From Pyrus communis (taxonomy: Eukaryota > Streptophyta > Magnoliopsida > Rosales > Rosaceae): a stretch of 64,000 nt of DNA. The DNA is taken from contig NC_084807.1 in assembly GCF_963583255.1 (NCBI RefSeq), positions 27,726,381 through 27,790,380 on the forward strand, written 5' to 3'. Shown here piece after piece: positions 12,186 to 24,500 of this stretch (within the stretch, counting starts at the first letter, position 1; the number at the start of each line of letters is the position of its first letter). The notes under the pieces are model-generated. The model was not told where the DNA came from. It saw only the letters and a list, made by a program, of their open reading frames with translations, and did no database searches. A program made the position numbers and the translations under genes.

Positions 12186-15100
12186 GATTGCTTTTGTGAT
12201 CCCACAAAGCTCGTTGCTTTGCTTCAGAAGCTAAATTCCTCCGCTTTTTTTTTTCTCAAATAAACAACTCCGGCGAAGATTGAGCAACTGGGTTTCGAAT
12301 TCCGAGCTATGTGGCCGGATAACGACAGTTTTTCCGGCGAGATTCGACCGGCATGGCGGATTCGATCTGGTAATGAACGTTTCTTGAACCTGAATGAATG
12401 AACGAAAAATGTGAGCTTGTATTGTATATGCACTCTCTCTCTCTCTTGAAATGGGACCCACACGCTTATTTTTTATTTCTATTTTCTAGCAAAATCCATC
12501 TCGCATTATTGCATTGCTGCATTATTTAATTTATTTTTATAAATATTTTGAGTATCAATTAATTAAAATAGTATGGATGTCGACGATGATGGCGATAAAC
12601 CAAGGAGAAAAGAAATTAGTTGCACGTGGGCTTGTCACTTGATGCATTATTTAATTTTGAGAACTTTAATGAAAAATTTTCGGTACTGTTTAATTTGATG
12701 AAAAATTATATTTTTACACTAAAAAAATCAATCATAATATTATTCACTTTACCCTTTATTTTGTCATTATCTTTAAAAAATCAAAATTTTCAAATCTTTT
12801 TTATTAGTTTTTCTTTTAAATTTTTATTATGAAATTATAAAAAGTATATATATAATATTGTTGTATATTTTCTGCTAGAAAATAAAATTTATAACGAACG
12901 GAGTACATTCAAGTTTAATACAGTAAAAAAGAAAGGCATTCCAAGCCCTCGAAGACAAGGAGTGATCCCAAATGTAGCAATTTTGAATAGAGGGACCATA
13001 ACTAGTATCAACGCCTGCCAAGAGGTTCGTTTCTCTGAAAACATACTTCTAGGTGATAATAGTAAAAGATTCAGGCAAAAAAATAACCTATGTTATATGT
13101 TTGTATTTTCTTAAATGCAATAACCTAATCCCTTGTTGGGAAAGGTCTCGACTGTCTTCGAGAAAATATATTTGTTCGTTTTATATCTCTAATCACATGA
13201 ACGTACGCAATAATCTCTCCTAATTTGATTATTATTGATACAATAGATCTGATTGGTTTTATGTTTTTCAAACATAATAATGATCTGGACATGTTGACAG
13301 ATTCTCTTCATTGCAATGAAGAGGAACTTGTTCCACAAGTTACATATGTATCTATTTAATGTTGACAAAACTAATGGTTGTATAAAACTAGCTTAATGTG
13401 GCCATGGGTTTCACTAATTAATGATTAAATCGTGCAAGTTGGGGGATAATTGGATAAGGGATTGGACAAAAGAAAGCCAGCTGCCATCTCTCTCGCACAC
13501 ATATTTTTTTAATAGGTGATGTTATTCACACTTTCTCAAACGCCATTCCTAATTTTCAGGGGTTGGGTCGAATGAATTGAATAAGATCGATAGATAAAAT
13601 TAACAAGAGTATGTGAGACGTAAAAACGGGTGTTTGAAGAGCATTACCCTTTTTTATTTATATGTGTAATTTTTTTAAGTTAAACACGTTTTAATTAGAG
13701 CCATTTGATAACTGAATAACGCTAGATAAACCAACTTTTAAAACCAAATATGTAAATTGTGTGACGTGTCACCAATAGAAAATAAGCACGTTAATAAACA
13801 CTAATCTAATCACCAATAACCATGTCATACGATTTACAAAATATAGCTTTAATAGATTGTCTTACTAGCATTACCCTAACTGACTACTTTCAATTTTTCA
13901 ATTTTCATAAAAATGAAAACTGAAAACAACAAAGTAAAAACTGAAGGCAAAATTTTGAAAACCTAAGAAAATATTTTTCTTGTTTTCACTTTATGAAAAC
14001 CAAAATAGCTATCAAACAAGATTTCAGTTTAAAAAAAAGTAAAAACAAATTATTATCTAACGACCCCTTAATTAATACTAAAAAATTTATTATTGGATAT
14101 GAGAAATGATATAGTATTTACAGCGGTCGTTGTTTTTTTTTTTTTTTTTTTTATCACAAAGTTAGCTTTCATTATGATCAAGACCCAAAAATGGCTGGAT
14201 AAACAACAATAGGAAAGTAAAAGGCCCAAGCAAAATGAGAGCAGCAACCCAAGATACAACGGAAGGCCCACACAATCTTAGATCCGAAAACAGCAGAAAC
14301 AAACAATAAAAAATCATATTCTCCAGCAGCAAATACCACATGTTATTTGTACAAATTAGAGTGCTTCTAGTAGCCAAAGAATACAAAATGACATTATTGG
14401 GCTCTGATGTAGTTCTAATTTACCAACCATGTCCCACCAAGTTAATGATTCAGCGGTGATTTTAATGGGAAAAGCAACGGCGGTGATACTCGTGACTCGT
14501 AATATTCTGGGTTTCTGATTTTTACGTTATGCACGTCCCGCGCCCCTCTCGTGACCACATTTCAGTTACGATCCCCACAACGGAACAACCCAACAAAATA
14601 ACCATAAATTCAATAACTTTTCAAGTTAAATATAAATTACAATATTTAGTGGGCCCATTTATTGGAGAATAACTGGGGCGTTTTGCCCATGAAGAGAGTT
14701 AAAGGTTCAAAAGTTAAAAAATGTTTGTCTAGAAATTTATCTGTAACCAATGTCTAAGTTAAAATTTTATGGATGGCCCACTTATTTGGCCAAAAAGAGC
14801 ATTAGGCTGACCAAATATATCATTCTCTTAGCCCATTTTTTAGAGTCCAGTTCTTCTGTTTTAATAATTAATTCAAATTCAACGGCTAGATTTGAACATC
14901 CTACGATAGTTTAGTTAAACAACGGCTAGATTTGAACATCCTATGATAGTTTAGTTAAATTAACTAATAAATTTAAAGTATAAATTTAAAACTAATAAAT
15001 TATTGAGGGGGTTATATTTAGCTCATTCGATTAGAAAGAAGGTATATGAGTAGCATGAAATTGTTCATTTCTAAATAATTTTTTACAAGGCTATAACTTT

Positions 15101-16400
15101 AGATGGGGTTGTGTTTACCTATTTCGTTTGGAGATGGCTATACAATATCATGTGTAAATTTTTCTTTATATTCTGTTAATTTATTGGCAAAAAAGGTTAT
15201 AAAGTGATGTATTAAGTGCTCATTTAAAATATCTTTTAAAATAATCAAAAGCATTTCAGTAGAAATCTTTTTGAAAATAATCTTTAATAAAAATTTAAGT
15301 GGTTCTTGAAAAAAAACACTTTAAATGATTCATGCGAAAAACACATATTTAATGTATTTTACAAGAAAAAACACTAAAATATTTTTTGAACCCAAATAGT
15401 TTCATCAATTTTTTTTTAAAATTATTTTAAATGTACTTCTAAATGAGTTTTTAGTTGATCACTATGTTGAAATATAAGGTAGACAAATTCCAACCAAGAA
15501 AAGAAAATGAAAAGGCAGAAAGTCCTAATTTTTAATTATATTTTCCACTAAGATGAAACCTTTTGTCAAAGATGTGCACGTGGGGGCGATGCCTTTGTGT
15601 TTTCTGAATGGGTATTTGTGCGCACCCCACGAGCGTAAGATAGCGACATGCACATACATTAAATTAAACTTGCACGGGTGGTTCTCTCTTTTATCATCCC
15701 TCCCATCCCATTCAATCCTTTCGCTTTCTGATAATGAAATCTCAACACCCTCTTTCTTCCAATTTATTATTATTACTGGAAAGCTGGATCCCTTTTCACC
15801 TAGTTCGAAATTCGGACCGTTAAAATTTAATTCAACAATTATAGTTACTATTACTTTTAAATGAGTCTCCTGTTTTTAGTTATTGGATTAAATTTCAACG
15901 ATCCGAGTCTCGGACTAGATGGATTATAGGTGGAAAGGAATCCAAGAGGACCCCTTTGCATTATTACTAACCTTTTTATCTTCTTAGCTTTGTACCTTTT
16001 TACCTTTATGGTCTCAGATTTTACTTTTTAATTATTAAGTTTCATGTTACCTAGTCACACGCACTTATATTAAGATTGTGTTCTCATATCTAGTTGAACT
16101 TTATGATCAGATCGAGTGAATTATAAATCTGAATGATATATAGTTGTTCAGGTATAAGATAAATTTATTTTTATATAGCTGATATGATACGTGATTGTTC
16201 ACATGTAAGATTAATACTATATTGTAAGAGCATAAAAATTTCGAGATGAAACAATACAAGCTCCTTTCATATCTATTTGTGGTAAGTAAATGTACAAGTG
16301 ATTTATAGTAGACAGTGTTCGTGCAACCCATAAGGATTTTGGATTGAGCCTAGACGTCGGACTAGAACCCTTAATAACTAAGATCAGTTTTCTCCCCTAG
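12186..16400. other. intergenic, several MITE-like copies
   Basis: No supported gene. An AG/G-rich simple repeat lies at about 12065-12098, in the 5' leader or intron start of the preceding gene. A small element at about 12640-12835 (ATTTTGAGAACTTTAATGAAAA to TTCTTTTAAATTTTT) is a relative of one at 42.06-42.19 kb. A MITE rich in AAAACTGAAAAC words lies at 13880-14035. Another candidate, at 15190-15450, repeats AAGTACTT/AAAACACTT-type words. A T-run is at 14129-14150. An exact 35-bp direct repeat, 14876-14910 and 14920-14954 apart from one base, begins with ATTCAAC/ACAACGGCTAG. Confidence 0.4.
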
Positions 16401-16883
16401 CAAATTTATTTAGGGATCAACTATGTCTTGAGATCCTACGAAAATGGAAGAATGGCTTGGAAAGTCCTCTGAATACCTTATGACAATCTGATACAAGACC
16501 TGATAGTGCCTATCAGGTGTTCGTTGAAATGTATACTCAACATATCTCAACAGGGCACGATAGGTGATGTTTGAAGAGTCTTTGTAGCATAGCTTGATAT
16601 ATGTCGACATGCCTACCAAATGCTCAACAAAACACCTCATCAGCCCAACATGAGACAATACTCTCAACGCGACACTATGGAGAAGCCTTTCCATGCTGGC
16701 CCCAAGGACGGAGCTGTATAGGGCCTAGGGGAGCATCCGTCCCCACTCAGTTGTGTGTATACTTTTGCATTCCAATTCCCAAGCCCTAATTAAACTATAA
16801 ATGAAAAAATGGATTGCATTTCAATTCCAACGTCAGTTCTAATTAAACTATATAAAAAAATGGTCTAGTGGAAAAAAGACAAG

Positions 16884-17108
16884 GTGCATCCGCTAGTTTA
16901 CATGCTTGTGACATTAGCATTAACTCTTTCAGTTGCTACTGCCACTGTTGAAAAAGCATTGTTGGCCATGAAATTTTTGAAGAATCGATGGAGAAATCGA
17001 ATGAGAGATCAATGGATCAATGACAACATTATTTTTATAGAGGGAGCTATTTGCACGAAAACGCGTAGGAATATTGTAAGATGTTGTATGAAAAACTTTA
17101 TGGATTAA
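16884..17108 (+). pseudogene. hAT transposase C-terminal fragment
   Basis: The frame reads HPLVYMLVTLALTLSVATAT followed by VEKALLAMKFLKNRWRNRM and RDQWINDN. This resembles the C-terminal dimerisation region of plant hAT-type transposases (YPLVYLLVKLALILPVATATVERAFSAM pattern). No upstream catalytic part is found in frame, so this is an isolated fragment of a dead transposon. Confidence 0.65.
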
Positions 17109-17269
17109 TATATAAGTGTTTTGTGCAGTAAATTCTTGAGTTTTTTAATTGTACCTTATTATTTGAAGATGCCCTCATTCTTACAAATTTCTGGCTTTGT
17201 CCCTGGTTGGCCCACCAAACAAGGATAATTTATCATAGTAACGCTTATCATATTCATATCCCACTTTGA

Positions 17270-17298
17270 TAAAATATATATATATATATATATATGTA
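17270..17298. repeat. TA microsatellite
   Basis: A pure alternating TA run followed by TATGTATGTATATG. Confidence 0.9.
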
Positions 17299-17693
17299 TG
17301 TATATGTTTGGTTACATTTGAAGTGTAGAACGTGATACTTCTTTGTTCTAGATCCACCCATGTAACCAAATAGTGGAAAAGGCAGGGGCACCCAAGGGAG
17401 GTGCAACTACTGGATATTTCATAAAATGGTCCCTCTAATGGGGTGGCTAGGTGGTGTGGCTATGGTCCTACAAGCCAAAAGCTAAACCAGCACACCACAT
17501 GTTCCACTTATCAAGTAGGTGGGGGATTTGATCACAAACTTTTAATATACAAACACATGCATAACATACTATATGCATATAAAAGATTTAATTCAAGATC
17601 CTCCATCATAAATTATCCTCCTATGCAAAATTCTCTCATCAAAATAATTCATCATCATCCTGCTTTGGAAGTTTGGATGAACGTCAATCATTG

Positions 17694-17925
17694 TTGTAGG
17701 ATTTAGAGTTGGTTTAAAAGTATTTTTAAAATGGCTGAAAGAACTTATAGTAAGAATATATTTGAAATCAATCCTAGAAAAACACTTAAATGTTTTTTGC
17801 GTGAAGCACATTACTGATGCTTCTTGTAGGAGGCACTTCAAGTGCTTTTACAACCTAAAAACACTTTCGCTAAAATCGCTTTTAGTCATTTTGAAAGTAC
17901 TTTCAAACGAGTTCTTGATGCACGA
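17694..17925. mobile_element. MITE with subterminal inverted repeats
   Basis: The left side reads TTGGTTTAAAAGTATTTTT and the right side reads AAAGTACTTTCAAACGAGTT, which pair as imperfect inverted ends. Between them are many words of the AAGCAC/AGTGCTT type. It is noncoding and about 230 bp long. The same vocabulary recurs at 19.19-19.44 kb inside an HCF106 intron. Confidence 0.55.
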
Positions 17926-18199
17926 ATCTTTTGCCCGTATGTGTTAGTTTAGTTGATTAATAAGTATTGTTGCTTGGATTATAGTAAATAAGTTGAGTCA
18001 TTTTAGGAAACGACTTAACTTGGAAGACATATGTCGACGCTGCAAGGCGAGGGAGTGACTTGTCACTCTCATAATTCAATCAACTCTAAATAAATTAGAA
18101 TAGCTTAGAGTATCCATTGTTAGAAAAATCACTAAACCCCCTGCAAAACAACATTTCGTTCCATATACCAAAAAGAAAAGAACATTAGGAGCCAAATTT

Positions 18200-18420
18200 T
18201 CACATGAAAAGGATTTGTTGTTGTAACCAAAGTGGTTGAGAGCGTTTACCTCTCCAAACGAGATCTTGTGTTCCAACCCCACCCTGACCCGCCTTAAGCT
18301 TGTATCTGAAAACAAATCACATATGTTATTTGGGCCCAAAGAAGAGTACATCAACAACATTGGACTCGCCCAACAAAAGGTATAGATCAAACCCATCTTC
18401 TAAAATCATTCAGTGTTCGT
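18200..18420 (+). mobile_element. candidate tRNA-derived SINE upstream of HCF106
   Basis: A-box-like TGGTTGAGAGCG (18233-18244) and B-box-like GTTCCAACCCC (18270-18280) are about 36 bp apart, as in tRNA genes. The tract between them cannot fold into a normal tRNA by eye. Borders are uncertain. Confidence 0.35.
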
Positions 18421-18543
18421 GATCCTTTCTGAGTTGGATTGCAAAGCCCACTTTCCAATGCTTCTTCTGGTTGGTATAATTTTGGAAGAACTGCCACCAG
18501 AGCTCATGACTCCAAAATTATCAAAATTCTTGAACTGATTGCC

Positions 18544-20829
18544 ATGACGTCCACCATTGCTCCTGCTGCTGCTACGTTTGTGTGCTCGCCGTCATCCACC
18601 GCCAGAGGCACAAAAGCAGCCGTATTTCGTCGCAAAGACCCGAAGTTTCAGCTCTGCTCAGTGGTTCCTCCACTGGGTCTCAGCCCGTTCTCGCCATGGA
18701 TCGGATTGAAGCAGCTGAGCATCTCATTGGCACCTAAGTCTTTGAAATTAGGTAACTTTCAGTATTTGGGTTCGTGGGTTTTTCTTGCTTTTGCAATTTG
18801 TTTGCTGTTTTGCTTAATCAGTCCAGCTTGTTTGTGATTTGGCGGTGCAGAGAGGAGGGAAAGGTGTAAGGGTATGGTGGTTTATGCATCCCTGTTTGGG
18901 GTTGGAGCTCCGGAGGCTCTCGTTATTGGCGTGGTGGCTCTGCTGGTTTTTGGTCCCAAAGGACTTGCTGAGGTGAGTGGTATGTTGAGTAATGGTACGG
19001 AGACTCAATTTGGAGATTAAATTTACAAACTAAATGGTGTGTCATCAATATAAATGAACATGTCTATCAACGCTTAAATAATAAACCAGTTATCAACTTC
19101 TATGTTTTTTAGTTTTCAAAATTTAGTCTCCAAATTGAATCTACCTAGCATTACCTGTGGTATGTTATATTATAGCTGGAAATTGAGCTCTCAAATTGTT
19201 TCGTAAAAAAACACTTCTACTCATTAGTTCTCACAGCCAAATTGCTTGTGCGAGAAGCACAATAATGTTTTAAGAAATCCAAATGTTTCCTGGAAATGCA
19301 TTTGGAAGGACTTCTGCAGTAGAAGTGCTTCTCCCAGGAACCACTACAAGTACTTCCAAAACTAGAAGCACTTCTAAATTTTTCTGTCGTAAAATCACTT
19401 TTGACCTTCCCATAAGCAAATCCCAAACGAGCCCTTAATTTCTCGTGTAGATGCATGTATTCTCAGTTTGAGTAGCGGGGATGGAGGGGTTTTGGAGAAC
19501 TGGGGGATTACGATTGGCATATGAACCCCTCACAGAATTTTCGTCTGTCAAAATGATAGTGTCAAGAGCTTAGGATAACAAGCTTTAGACAAGAATTGAT
19601 AATGTTTAGTCTCGACAGTTAGCAGATGTTCTGGCATTCCTGAGTAACGATTTATCTTCATGCAGGTTGCTCGGACTTTAGGAAAAACTTTGCGTGCTTT
19701 TCAACCCACCATTAGAGAACTTCAGGTAGATAATATGAGCTTCATTCAAAATGTATGTTTACGCCCTCTTATGAGAAGGATGTCAATGTTGCATGTACGG
19801 ACATCTGCATGTAGGAAGTTTCGAGGGATTTCAAGAGCACCCTAGAAAAGGAGATCGGTCTTGATGACAATTCTAGTTCATCAATAGATGCATTCAATGG
19901 CAAGAAAATGGACATGACTTCAACCCCTTCATCAACTACCACGACTGGAGATTCCAAAACCACGATTGAAGATTCCAAAACCACGGCTGAAGATTCCAAA
20001 ACTGTAGACGTTTCAAGTTTATCATCAATAGATGCGTACAATGCCAGAATAATGGGCAAGACTTCAACTTCTTCATCAACTACGACGGCTGATGAATCCA
20101 AGACCATGGCTGACACCAGTAAGCGATTAACTTGTTCCTCAAATTTTGTACCCTCGTTTTGAAAAAGTAAATAGTAACCATTACATCATCTGACACATTA
20201 TGGAACTTTAGTACAAATTTTTGAGGTTTAGAATATGGACTAATGGTAGGAAAGAAAACAAATTCGAGTAACTAGAGCTGGGAAATGTTGAGACGGTTCT
20301 ATCTCCCATAATATTTCTTGCACATGCATCATCCTTCATGTGTGCTACATCTGCTTCGTACAGAGGAAAATATTCAGTATTTAGTCTTTTTTTTTTATCG
20401 GATTCATGTTGTCGCTGTATGATTCAATGCAAATAGTTTTTTGTCTAATAAACCCGGACCTGTCAATTGTCTAATGCAGATGGGGCTCCATCACCACCCA
20501 GAGCATACACCACAGAAGAGTACTTAAAGATCACAGAGGAGCAGCTAGCAGCTGCCCAAAAGCAGGCGCAGGCGTCTGCTCCAGTGGAAAGTCAGCTTGA
20601 ACCTCAGACCTTGTCTCAAGGTTAGTCGTTATCAAATCTCTCTTGACAACTTTGTTGAATGCATACATCTCTCTCTCGCTCTTGATGATTTTGTTGTGTA
20701 CGTACATTGGTAACAGCTACTGTTGAAGAAACTGCTGCGGAAACGCCTTTACCCCTACAACCTCAAACTGTTGAAGAAGAAACTGCTGCCAGAATGCCTT
20801 CGCCTCAACAACCTCAAATTGAGACATAA
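18544..20829 (+). CDS. HCF106: HCF106/TATB, thylakoid Tat translocase subunit
   Basis: Six exons, 18544-18751, 18851-18972, 19666-19725, 19815-20118, 20480-20620 and 20717-20829, give 315 residues with all junctions GT-AG and in phase. Residues 1 to about 80 are a chloroplast transit peptide (Ser/Thr/Arg-rich). The mature part begins near YASLFGVG (81-88). The single membrane helix follows PE (Glu91, the conserved acidic residue); the FGPK hinge is at 103-106, and an amphipathic helix runs to about 130. The C-terminal half is a Ser/Thr/Pro-rich stromal tail. With cpTatC it forms the receptor for twin-arginine precursors at the thylakoid. An in-frame ATG 35 codons upstream (18439) exists, but the downstream ATG gives the typical transit peptide. 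Intron 2 contains two MITEs. Confidence 0.93.
18987..19156. mobile_element. Mutator-type MITE in HCF106 intron 2
   Basis: A 170-bp element with about 45-bp terminal inverted repeats: the left side is TAATGGTACGGAGACTCAA and the right side inverted is TAATGCTAGGTAGATTCAA, and both continue into TTTGGAGA. It is flanked by an exact 10-bp direct repeat GTGGTATGTT (18977-18986 and 19157-19166). Long inverted repeats plus a 9-11 bp target duplication fit a Mutator-like MITE. It sits 14 bp inside the intron, after the donor at 18973. Confidence 0.85.
19190..19442. mobile_element. second MITE in HCF106 intron 2
   Basis: Noncoding segment full of AGAAGCAC, AAGTGCTTCT and CACTTCTA words arranged as inverted halves, ending in GCAAATCCCAAACGAGCCCTTA. 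It matches the vocabulary of the copy at 17.7-17.9 kb. Ends are approximate. Confidence 0.5.
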
Positions 20830-21571
20830 GAACAAATTACAATTGATGGACGGACGCTTGCCAATTGTTCATAAATCTCAAAGTTGAGACATGAAGCTTT
20901 GACAGAGGATGAATGGAGCTGAGAAATCCCACTTTTGTTGTTCCTTCTCAAAGAAAATATGGAATTAGTCTGGTACATAGAATTTCTGTATAATTCAGAG
21001 ACCAAAAAGGTGTTTGCAATCTCATCTAGTAGCAATATCTTGACCTGGTACTAATGTAGGTATGCCATTTTTTAGGAAGTGACAATTTCGGCCTTTCTTT
21101 TCGGGTTTGTACCATGATGTCTTCAGCTTCAAAGACACAATTAGTTGAGCAATTTTATTCAAGGTGAAAGTACTGTCGGAAATTTTTTCGATACGGGTCA
21201 ATATTTCCTTGAAAATATCGGAGAATTAGAGAAAAGACATGGAAAGAGGGTGAGGTCCAAACTTCACAAAATATCAGAAAAACCTTTAAATTTCATCTAA
21301 AACTGATAGATTTTGTTTATATTTTTAACATATCAGTTAATATCGATAAACCCTCATAGGAGAATTTCATCATTTTCATCGAAAGCAACCGATATCGATA
21401 CATCCATCATCTTTTTATATATTTGCATACCGATATTTTAAACATTGAATGAAGGGGAAAAAGATGAACAATGACGAAGAAGATGGATGCATAACAATAG
21501 CGCATTTTCTTTCCATTATATTAGAGGGAAAAAAAAATAAAATACAAATAAAGAGAATACTCGGAGTTTTC
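20830..21571. other. convergent intergenic region between HCF106 and MTB
   Basis: Holds the 3' UTRs of both genes. Between about 21180 and 21420 there is a run of ATATCGG/CGATATC words (for example GAAAATATCGGAG and ACCGATATCGATAC) that looks like a degraded dispersed repeat. Confidence 0.5.
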
Positions 21572-24500
21572 TTACAACAAATTCATATGTCTGTGAGACT
21601 CAAAATCTACAAACTCTGCATTTGGCTGTCCGGAGTATCCATACATATCAAAAACCTTATCATCGGACGACATATTGTTGCCGTCTCTCCCTTTAAAACC
21701 GTCCATTGGTGGAGGCCCCCAAGAAGCTGGAGTTGAGGGATTGGAATTTGAACCTTCTTGGTTTATACCAAGAGCAATTGGATTTTGTGGCGAATTTCCG
21801 GCAGGTCTTCTGTTGGAGGAATTTGCCGGTGTCAGAGAAATGGACGATGAATTCTGCTGCTGCAATTGCTGCTGGTTTTTCATTGGTGACTTGGGCCGAA
21901 GTGCTTCTATGTCGGGAGTTGTCACAACAAGATGAGGTGCCTCTGGAGGCGGGTTTCGTCCACCCCCTCCTTGCCAAACCTTCCCGTCCTTGTCAGCAAA
22001 GTTCTTGATATAGCCCTGGAGATTAATGAAACGAATTTTGATGTTGATAAGGGAACAAGATTGATGCAGTGGTACAATTAATCGACTCTAAGCCCACTTT
22101 CTGGCATGTATGGGTTATTCATATTTCTACTTTGCAATATAAAACCAAACAAAAAGCACAAAGAGTTTGAGCTTAAGCTATTTTACCTCGGCATTAAAAT
22201 TCGATGAGGATAGTCCATTACCAACAGTCAGCCAGCCAGACCGAATGTTGTGGTCTTCACCAAAAAGCTCAAGCCTTCTGCGGCCAAGGGCAAAATGCTC
22301 AATAATCCTGTACATATCCTCAGGCTTTTCGGTTGAACCTGTAATTGCGAAGGCATAATTTAGCATCATAGGTGCTCATTTTCATTGCTCTGGATGCAAG
22401 TGGGATGGTATCCCTAGAACCAAGAATAATGTAATTGATAATGCCTTTTCTCTCTCCCCCATTCCTCACTTTGTTAATTGTTCGAGGATAGGACTGCTTC
22501 TATGTGTTATTGTGTTTACACTTAAAGTAAAATTTCGCTACAGAGATCATTGTGTCACCATTTAATGTCTAAAACATAAACAGAAATAACATGAATACCA
22601 AGTTACTATATATAAACCAACAGCATAAAACATTTAACTCATTTTAGAAACATTCACACTCTAGCAGACTATGCTACTGCCACCAGCTCATTACACATCA
22701 CAAGACCCAATCACAGAAACATTAAGATAAAAACCCCCACCACTCTTCAACTTTATATCCATGATTCACACATAGCAATAAAACTCAGCGTTCTTAATGT
22801 GGTTACTAACCGTACGGGGGTTCCTCGGCTATTATCACATCTGTATCGATGTTGGCGTGGATTATATGACCATCAGTGCTGCGACGAACTGTGCCTTTTA
22901 TTCCCATCAAGCAATGTTCCTTCATTGTATTGGCAACAGAACAAACCATTTAAAAAACACTCAACTTACCACAAAGGATTTTCAACAAGGGAGGAGGGCA
23001 GGTGATAGGATACAGGTGTACAATAGAAACATTACACCAACCTTTGAGTGCTGAAACAAAGTATGAGCATCGTGCCGCAAACCAGAAGTTGCATTAATTT
23101 TGTTTGTCTTCACCCAACATATATCTTCACACCTACGAAAGCCCCACTGCAGGAACACATTGATTAGATGTCAATAATTACAATTAGTTTACACAAACAT
23201 ATTATCCAACACCATATTACATCAACAAAAGCAACCACATGTTGCGTTTACAATCCAATCAACAATTCTTGATTAAATACCTTTTTTAGACATTGACGAC
23301 CCTGCTCAAGACCCATGCCATCACCCACCCAAAGAAAAATGAAAGAAGGTGTGTCTGCTATTGCCTGTGAGCACAAAAGACAAGAGTTCAATTACTGAGT
23401 CAAAGGTGAGAGGAAGCGTAAAGGCAATAATTAAACCTTTATGGCATATGAATGAAGTCTAAATGTCTAATACAGTACAGTACATATAAATGTATGTGCA
23501 GCCTAAAGAATATGAAAATGCTAATATTTAATAATATGAAGCACCTGTCGATACCTGCTTTATTATTAATATTTACCACTACGAAGTTAAAAAATAAAAT
23601 GTAACTAAGCAGCAAGTTTTGCAGCTCATAGATATGCCTATTTCTAGTCTTTCGTCAGGGAAAAAAAATGTGATTTTCAGCCATACTACCTCAATCTTAA
23701 GATTCATTATTTCTTCAAATGTCCAATACTCCGTGTGGTCAGCAACACCAGGAGCACGATGAACGTATTCCTCCCAAGGTGGATCCACAAGAATGACATC
23801 AAACTTGGTTCCAAAAAACTCTGGGGATAGCTCAAACTCTTTCAGGTCACACTTGTAATACATGGGATGTGAAGCAGAATTAGCCACAATCTCATCCTTT
23901 TTCTGTATAAGCTCCCTCAGCTTGGGGTAATCCTCCACAACATTTGTAAGCTCTAACTCCCTGATGAAATTCTGGGGTCGCATACCAGTATCGACAAAAT
24001 TTTGAGAATAATCATTCTGCTCTCCTCTGGAAGGAGCTTTACCAGGAGGTCCACTACTTTTATGAGGAACCCAACCACCTTGATTTTTATCAGCCGGAGT
24101 TCCTCGTCCCATTGGTCCTGCAGAATTAAAACCAGGGCCAGATATGTTTGGAGGAACTCCTCTTCCATGGCCAGATTGGTTAAAAAAAATGGCAGGGTTT
24201 GTTGGAGTACCCATGTTAGTAGGAAATCTTGGGCCTGAAGGTCCAGGAGGGACTGAGGAGAGACCAGGTGGGACACCTAACATATTCATGTCAACTCCCC
24301 GAGCCCCAGGCCACACGGGAGGAGAAAATGGAGGAATGAAGACACCATGGGACATCGGTGGACCTGGAGCAGGTGACATGCTAGGTGTAAGTGGCTGCAT
24401 AGGTCCAGGTGGTGGCATTCCAAGAGGGCCAAACGGCGATCCCATTATTGGAAGTGGGATTCCTACCGGTTGGCTATCTCTTCCAGTAAGCCTACCCCTT

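Noticed and set aside
18439..18543. Upstream in-frame ATG extending HCF106 by 35 residues
   Set aside because: The extension is not transit-peptide-like and sits in probable 5' UTR. The ATG at 18544 gives the expected chloroplast-targeting start.
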